NCBI RefSeq assembly: GCF_014349155.1
Contig: NZ_JACSIT010000154.1
Coordinates: 1-64,000 of the forward strand
DNA length: 64,000 nt
Direction of reading: 5' to 3'
DNA from: Neolewinella lacunae
GTDB lineage: Bacteria > Bacteroidota > Bacteroidia > Chitinophagales > Saprospiraceae
A program made the translations under genes and the position numbers. The notes under the pieces are model-generated. The model saw only the letters and a list, made by a program, of their open reading frames with translations, was not told where the DNA came from and did no database searches. Shown here piece after piece: positions 60,012-64,000 of this stretch (positions are counted from its first letter, which is position 1; the number at the start of each line of letters is the position of its first letter).

Positions 60012-60605
60012 TTAAAGCGGCGTAGCGGCCTGCTCTTTGTAAATCACGTAGGTTTTGGCCAGGGTATCGTGGGCGGCCTGCTTGCGCTGGTTACCGAGCA
60101 TAAAGAGGGCTGAAACGAGGGGCAGGAAGCCCAGCAGCTGGCCCAGGTAGGCCATAACGCCCATTTCTGCCATGTATTCTTGCTGGTACATGGCGAACTC
60201 CATATAGCCCGTGATGCCTTCGGCTTCGGCACCGGAGATCAGGGAATACTGCAACCAAACGCTGAAAATAGTCCCCACGAAGAAGGGAATCCAGCGCATG
60301 AAGGCCTGCTCGGGGGTGATGGGCACCCCTTCGGCCCCGACGACTTTGATTTTGGTTGCCATCTTGCCCACCGTAGCCCCGTACTGCATCTCCATGATGG
60401 GTTTGTAGAGGGACGTCAGCAGGGCGATGCCCAGGTAAGCCAGGGCGTTGGGGTTGAAAGAGGAGAAGTAGACGCTGGCCCCGATGAAGGGAATAAGTAC
60501 CAGCATATCGATGATGTAGGCGCCCAGCCGCACGCCGAAGCCAGCAAAGCGGGGTGCGTAAATATTGTCGTTGAAGCCAACGCTATCGAGGGTATCACTA
60601 GTCAT
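60012..60605 (-). CDS. RDD family membrane protein
   Basis: A 197-residue protein with the RDD pattern: FAGFGVRLGAYIIDMLVLIPF (R and D of the first helix), YGATVGKMATKIKVV between helices, and RKQAAHDTLAKTYVI at the end. Three or more transmembrane segments are predicted at about 27-48, 58-75, 103-122 and 150-168. Transport function is assumed for the family but the substrate is unknown. Confidence 0.87.
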   Translation of the reverse strand: MTSDTLDSVGFNDNIYAPRFAGFGVRLGAYIIDMLVLIPFIGASVYFSSFNPNALAYLGIALLTSLYKPIMEMQYGATVGKMATKIKVVGAEGVPITPEQAFMRWIPFFVGTIFSVWLQYSLISGAEAEGITGYMEFAMYQQEYMAEMGVMAYLGQLLGFLPLVSALFMLGNQRKQAAHDTLAKTYVIYKEQAATPL

Positions 60606-60628
60606 AACAGTATGGTTTGGTTACGGTG

Positions 60629-60636
60629 GAAAGATA
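60629..60636 (-). promoter_or_regulatory. -7-like box upstream of the RDD gene
   Basis: TATCTTTC on the minus strand, 23 nt before the ATG. Confidence 0.45.
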
Positions 60637-60736
60637 AGTTGGGCCGGGTCGACTTTGGGTAAATCCTAGATTAATTACGGGCGGGGGTCGACGGAGGGGT
60701 AAGTTAAGCCGGGCAAAACGGTTGACCAGCTCCTCT

Positions 60737-60779
60737 AAAACGCCACCGGGCACCCTGCATCGTTGCAAGGCGCCCGGTG
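60737..60779 (-). terminator. Terminator of the susC-susD operon
   Basis: Stem CACCGGGC / GCCCGGTG at 60744-60779 followed on the minus strand, after GGCG, by TTTT. It lies about 40 nt after the susD stop. Confidence 0.65.
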
Positions 60780-60819
60780 TACTATTGCAGCAGATTAAAC
60801 CGCTGCCATCATCCCTCTA

Positions 60820-62301
60820 CTAAGGGTTTTGGGTGATGTTGGGGTTTGCGTCAATTTCTGCCATAGGGATCAACCACTGCCAGCGGCTATCGCCAGCGGG
60901 CACTTGCAGCAGGTTGCCCAGCAAAGCAGGAACGTGGTTGGAGCCCGTGCGGTCCAGCGCAGCATCCGTACGCTTAAGGTCGAAAAAGCGGAAGCCTTCG
61001 CCCCACAGTTCCCAACGGCGTTGCAGCAGAATCTCGTCAATGAGGGCCTGCCCCGTGTTGGTGGAGAGCGTGTAGGCAGCGTCGCGGTTTTGGGCCAGTG
61101 GCAGCAAAGCTTCAGCCCCGCCCGTGCCCATACGGGCTTTGGCTTCGGCCTCAATCAGGTACATCTCGGCGGCGCGCATGTAGGGGACGTCGCCCCGGCT
61201 GTCTCCCGTATCAAAAGACAAAAACTTCTGGCTGGTGTAGGGGAAGCGGGCAAAGTTGGAAGGAATGACGTACCCAGCCGGGAGGTTCGGGTGAGAACCA
61301 TCGGGGCTGAAGACGAGCGAGCGCACATCGGTAGTGGGAATCTGATCGTGCAGCACTTTGCTGATGGACTTAGGATTGCCCCGGATGTTGGTGGAGTTGA
61401 AGTTGCGGCTCATCCAGGCACCGAAGTTGGTGAACAGGGAGCCTTGTTCTTCATTGTAAAAACCACCCCACATCCATTCGCGATTGCTGTAATCGTTGAA
61501 GCCAGCCAGGTATTCGTCGTTACTCATCAGTTCGAAATCGGCGCGTGCCTGAATGGCGAAATCTGCGGCGACTGCCCAGTTGCCCTGCACCAGGTTTACC
61601 CGTGCTTTGAGGCCTTTGGCGACGAATTCATCGATGTGCGAGTTGTTGGGCCGTACGTAACCCTCCAGGTTGGCGATGGCGTCGTCCAGGTCTTGGTTGA
61701 TCTGGGCGTATACCTCTTCAACGGTGGCGCGGGACTGCCCTTCGGTGGTCGCCGTCAACACCAGTGGAATCCCGGGTTGGGTATTGTTTCCGCCCGGTGT
61801 GTAGCGGATGGCGTGCCGTTGCACCAGGGTAAAGTGAGCAAAGGCCCGGTAGGCCAAAGCCTGCCCTACGGCTGCTTTGCGCTGGGCGTCGGGGCCGGTA
61901 GCCTCATCCGCGCCTTCGATGACAATATTGGCGTTGTTGATGATTTTGTACAGCACCCGCCAGCCGAAGCGGTTGTCGCTGTCGGTTGCGTTGGTGTGGT
62001 CATTCCAACTCGCCATACTGATCCACCAACCGTTAGAGCGGGCGTTCATCACCAGATCTTCCCCCAGCGCATCGTGCTGGATCATCATGGCGGAATAGCC
62101 GCCTTCACCGTTGGAACCCTGGCGCTCGTACATCAGGCGGTGGATGCCGTTGACGACGAGAAAGAGGTTATCCGTAGTGGAGACGGCAGAACTGGCCGCA
62201 ACGCCCGTAGTGGGTACTTCGTTGAGAAATTCTTTCTCGCAGCCCGTCAACACCAGCAGTAGCAACAGCGGAAGGCTGATAAATTTCAAGATTTGTTTCA
62301 T
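60820..62301 (-). CDS. SusD/RagB family nutrient-binding outer-membrane lipoprotein
   Basis: A 493-residue surface lipoprotein (signal LKFISLPLLLLLVLTGC, then EKEFLNEVPTTG). The SusD fold is shown by the TPR-like core (AYRAFAHFTLVQRHAI, IPLVLTATTEGQSRATVEEVYAQINQDLDDAIANL) and the C-terminal RWELWGEGFRFFDLKRTD. It caps the SusC channel and captures the nutrient, which cannot be identified because no enzyme gene is next to the pair. It is 12 bp downstream of susC. Confidence 0.93.
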   Translation of the reverse strand: MKQILKFISLPLLLLLVLTGCEKEFLNEVPTTGVAASSAVSTTDNLFLVVNGIHRLMYERQGSNGEGGYSAMMIQHDALGEDLVMNARSNGWWISMASWNDHTNATDSDNRFGWRVLYKIINNANIVIEGADEATGPDAQRKAAVGQALAYRAFAHFTLVQRHAIRYTPGGNNTQPGIPLVLTATTEGQSRATVEEVYAQINQDLDDAIANLEGYVRPNNSHIDEFVAKGLKARVNLVQGNWAVAADFAIQARADFELMSNDEYLAGFNDYSNREWMWGGFYNEEQGSLFTNFGAWMSRNFNSTNIRGNPKSISKVLHDQIPTTDVRSLVFSPDGSHPNLPAGYVIPSNFARFPYTSQKFLSFDTGDSRGDVPYMRAAEMYLIEAEAKARMGTGGAEALLPLAQNRDAAYTLSTNTGQALIDEILLQRRWELWGEGFRFFDLKRTDAALDRTGSNHVPALLGNLLQVPAGDSRWQWLIPMAEIDANPNITQNP

Positions 62302-62313
62302 TGTTGATTGGCT

Positions 62314-64000
62314 TTAAAAGGTAGTGTTAATACCAAAGGTGACGACCCGCGATGGCGTGAAGCGGTTGGAGGTGGTGCCATTGAAGTTCTGGTTCACGTC
62401 CATTCCCTTCCGCGCCGTGTCCAGGAAAAGGTTTTCGGCGTTGGCGTAAATGGTGAAGTTGCTCATGCCCAGCCGGGACATCAACGCATCGGGGATGTTG
62501 TAGGAGATGTTTGCCTGACGAATGGCCAGGAAATCGGATTTCACCAGGAAGCGGCTGGAAGCAGCACCGAAGTTATTGGTCTGGGAAGCGTCCAGGCGGG
62601 GCACCAGCGTGACGTCCCCGGGCTGCTGCCAACGGTCGCGAATGTCTACGCTGAGGGCAGAGCCAAAGTTGCCGTTGCTCAGCAGATTGGCGTGGTTGGT
62701 GTCGTAAGTCTGTCCGCCAATCTGGTAGGTGACCAGGAAGCCGAAACGGAAATTGCCGATCTGGAATTTATTGGTAATGGCACCGAATAAATCCGGAACC
62801 GCCGTGCCTACGAAGTCGAATTTGGCGTTATTGAAGTTCGTGGTCAGGGTATCTCCGTTCAATATGCGGACGCTGGCATCGGTGGCACTTACCTCTGGAT
62901 TGAGGCGGTAAAGTGCAGCACCATCGGCGGGGTCTACACCGTAGTAATCGCGCAGCCAGTAATCGTAGATCGAGCCGCCCACTACCAGCTTCTTCGTGCC
63001 GGTAATGATTTCCTCCTGTGGCAGTTCCGTGAACTCGTTACGGATGGTCGAGCCATTCACGTCAAGGGTCCAGGTAAATTTCGGGGTGCGGATGATGTCA
63101 CCGCTCAAGTTCAGTTCGATGCCCCGGTTGAACATCGAGCCGATGTTGGCCAGCACGTTGTCGTTGCCCGTAGACAGCGGCAGGGGTACTTCGAAGATGA
63201 GGTTATCGGTGTTGCGGTTGTAGTACTCAATGGTACCGTTGAGGCGGTAGTTGAACAGGCTGAACTCCAGGGCAACGTCCGTTTGCGCGTTCGTTTCCCA
63301 TTCCAGGTTTGGGGCACCGAGCGAGCCCACCAGGATGCCCGGCTCAGAAGCGTTGTTGAAGCCGAGGCTGAACAAGGCCTGGCTGGCGTAAGCACTCAGC
63401 GCGCCGAAGTCGAGATTGGAGTCATTGCCCACTTCCCCGTAAGAGGCCCGCAGTTTCAGCAAGTCTACCCAGGGTAAGTTGTCGATAAAAGCCTCCTGGT
63501 CCAGACGCCAGGCACCGCCGACGGAGTAGAACTGTCCCCACCGAACGTCTTCCGCAAAGCGCGAAGAGCCGTCTGCGCGGAAGGAAGCCGAAAGGAAGTA
63601 GCGGCCATCAAAGTCGTACTCCGCCCGCGCCAGGTACCCTTCGGTGGTGTAGCGCGTGGTATTGGAAGTCGCATCTTCCAGCGTAGCGAAATTGATCAGT
63701 TCGTTGTTGCCCGTAGCGATTTGGGAGGTACGGAATGCATACAGGTAGTTGTTTTCGTACTCGAAGCTTTCGTGGCCTACCAGCAAAGACAGGTTGTGGA
63801 TGCCAAAGTCTTTTTTGTAGTTCAGCAGCTGGTTAAAGCTCAGGGAGTTCGTAACTGTGTTGGTCCGGAAAGCCCGTCCGTTCGGGGCCGCGTCACCCAC
63901 GATGGTGTTGCCGTAGCCCACGTTGTTGAAGGCGCGGTTATCGTAGCCAGCGTTTACCGTCAGCGTCAGTTCCGGGAGGAAAGTGAGGTCCACAAAAGCC
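62314..64000 (-). CDS. SusC/RagA family TonB-linked outer-membrane transporter, partial (C-terminal part)
   Basis: The frame is open to the right edge; the 5' part, with signal peptide, carboxypeptidase-like and plug domains, lies outside. The 560 visible residues are the beta-barrel: LTVNAGYDNRAFNNVGYGN, GYLARAEYDFDGRYFLSASFRADGSSRFAEDVRWGQFYSVGGAWRLDQEAF and RLNGTIEYYNRNTDNLIFEVPLPLSTG are typical, with the final RVVTFGINTTF strand ending in phenylalanine as for Bam substrates. It should import the SusD-bound nutrient using TonB energy. Confidence 0.93.
   Translation of the reverse strand, partial: AFVDLTFLPELTLTVNAGYDNRAFNNVGYGNTIVGDAAPNGRAFRTNTVTNSLSFNQLLNYKKDFGIHNLSLLVGHESFEYENNYLYAFRTSQIATGNNELINFATLEDATSNTTRYTTEGYLARAEYDFDGRYFLSASFRADGSSRFAEDVRWGQFYSVGGAWRLDQEAFIDNLPWVDLLKLRASYGEVGNDSNLDFGALSAYASQALFSLGFNNASEPGILVGSLGAPNLEWETNAQTDVALEFSLFNYRLNGTIEYYNRNTDNLIFEVPLPLSTGNDNVLANIGSMFNRGIELNLSGDIIRTPKFTWTLDVNGSTIRNEFTELPQEEIITGTKKLVVGGSIYDYWLRDYYGVDPADGAALYRLNPEVSATDASVRILNGDTLTTNFNNAKFDFVGTAVPDLFGAITNKFQIGNFRFGFLVTYQIGGQTYDTNHANLLSNGNFGSALSVDIRDRWQQPGDVTLVPRLDASQTNNFGAASSRFLVKSDFLAIRQANISYNIPDALMSRLGMSNFTIYANAENLFLDTARKGMDVNQNFNGTTSNRFTPSRVVTFGINTTF

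Overview
The window looks like a chromosomal piece of a GC-rich Bacteroidota, most likely of the Saprospiria/Lewinella type. The evidence is a SusC/SusD pair, a GldN protein and a type IX secretion C-terminal sorting domain, lipoproteins with Bacteroidota-style signal peptides, and many phylum-specific -7 promoter boxes (TAnnTTTG or TAnCTTCG). This is inferred from gene content; no rRNA or tRNA is present.

Layout. 1-1900 is a complete IS1182-type insertion sequence with perfect 18-bp ends. 1.9-14 kb is housekeeping: a PdeM-like phosphoesterase, an SdiA-regulated-like protein, a polyprenyl synthetase, a GT4/GH57 alpha-glucan pair, superoxide dismutase, a tocopherol-cyclase-like protein, a Clp-type AAA+ ATPase fused to an FtsH-type M41 protease, and an acyl-CoA ligase. 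14-29 kb holds small lipoproteins, an orphan gldN, an amidophosphoribosyltransferase, a transsulfuration enzyme, an MscS channel, and a ppiD / small membrane protein / lptC / corC envelope cluster, followed by a gene-poor stretch with a 194-bp MITE-like element. 29-38 kb holds a large unrecognised protein (possibly a decayed helicase-nuclease), glycine dehydrogenase, a candidate small RNA, and an M28 peptidase-hpt-GNAT overlapping operon. 38.5-45 kb is the leucine pathway (leuA, leuC, leuD, leuB, all on the minus strand), split by an AAA/DUF4143 ATPase and by a PIN-domain toxin-antitoxin pair. 45-64 kb holds a helical-repeat protein, a very large secreted reprolysin-like protease, a pair of M16 peptidases (one active, one apparently inactive), a GT2, a DUF4382 lipoprotein, a second small-RNA candidate, a nucleoside-phosphorylase-like protein, an RDD protein and the SusD/SusC pair (SusC runs off the right edge).

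The most striking pattern crosses all of these regions. It is a dispersed bipartite repeat of about 42 bp: an arm CYYTGCTC, a spacer of usually 13-16 nt, and an 18-bp core GCACCTGCGNCCGCGCCC. I count 15 copies plus one remnant cut by the IS. Most lie between genes on either strand, but five lie inside reading frames without breaking them: a GNAT acetyltransferase, the GldN signal peptide, the tocopherol-cyclase-like protein, a small hypothetical, and the end of the large unknown ORF. The core has no stop codon in any of the six frames. I do not recognise this repeat as a described family.
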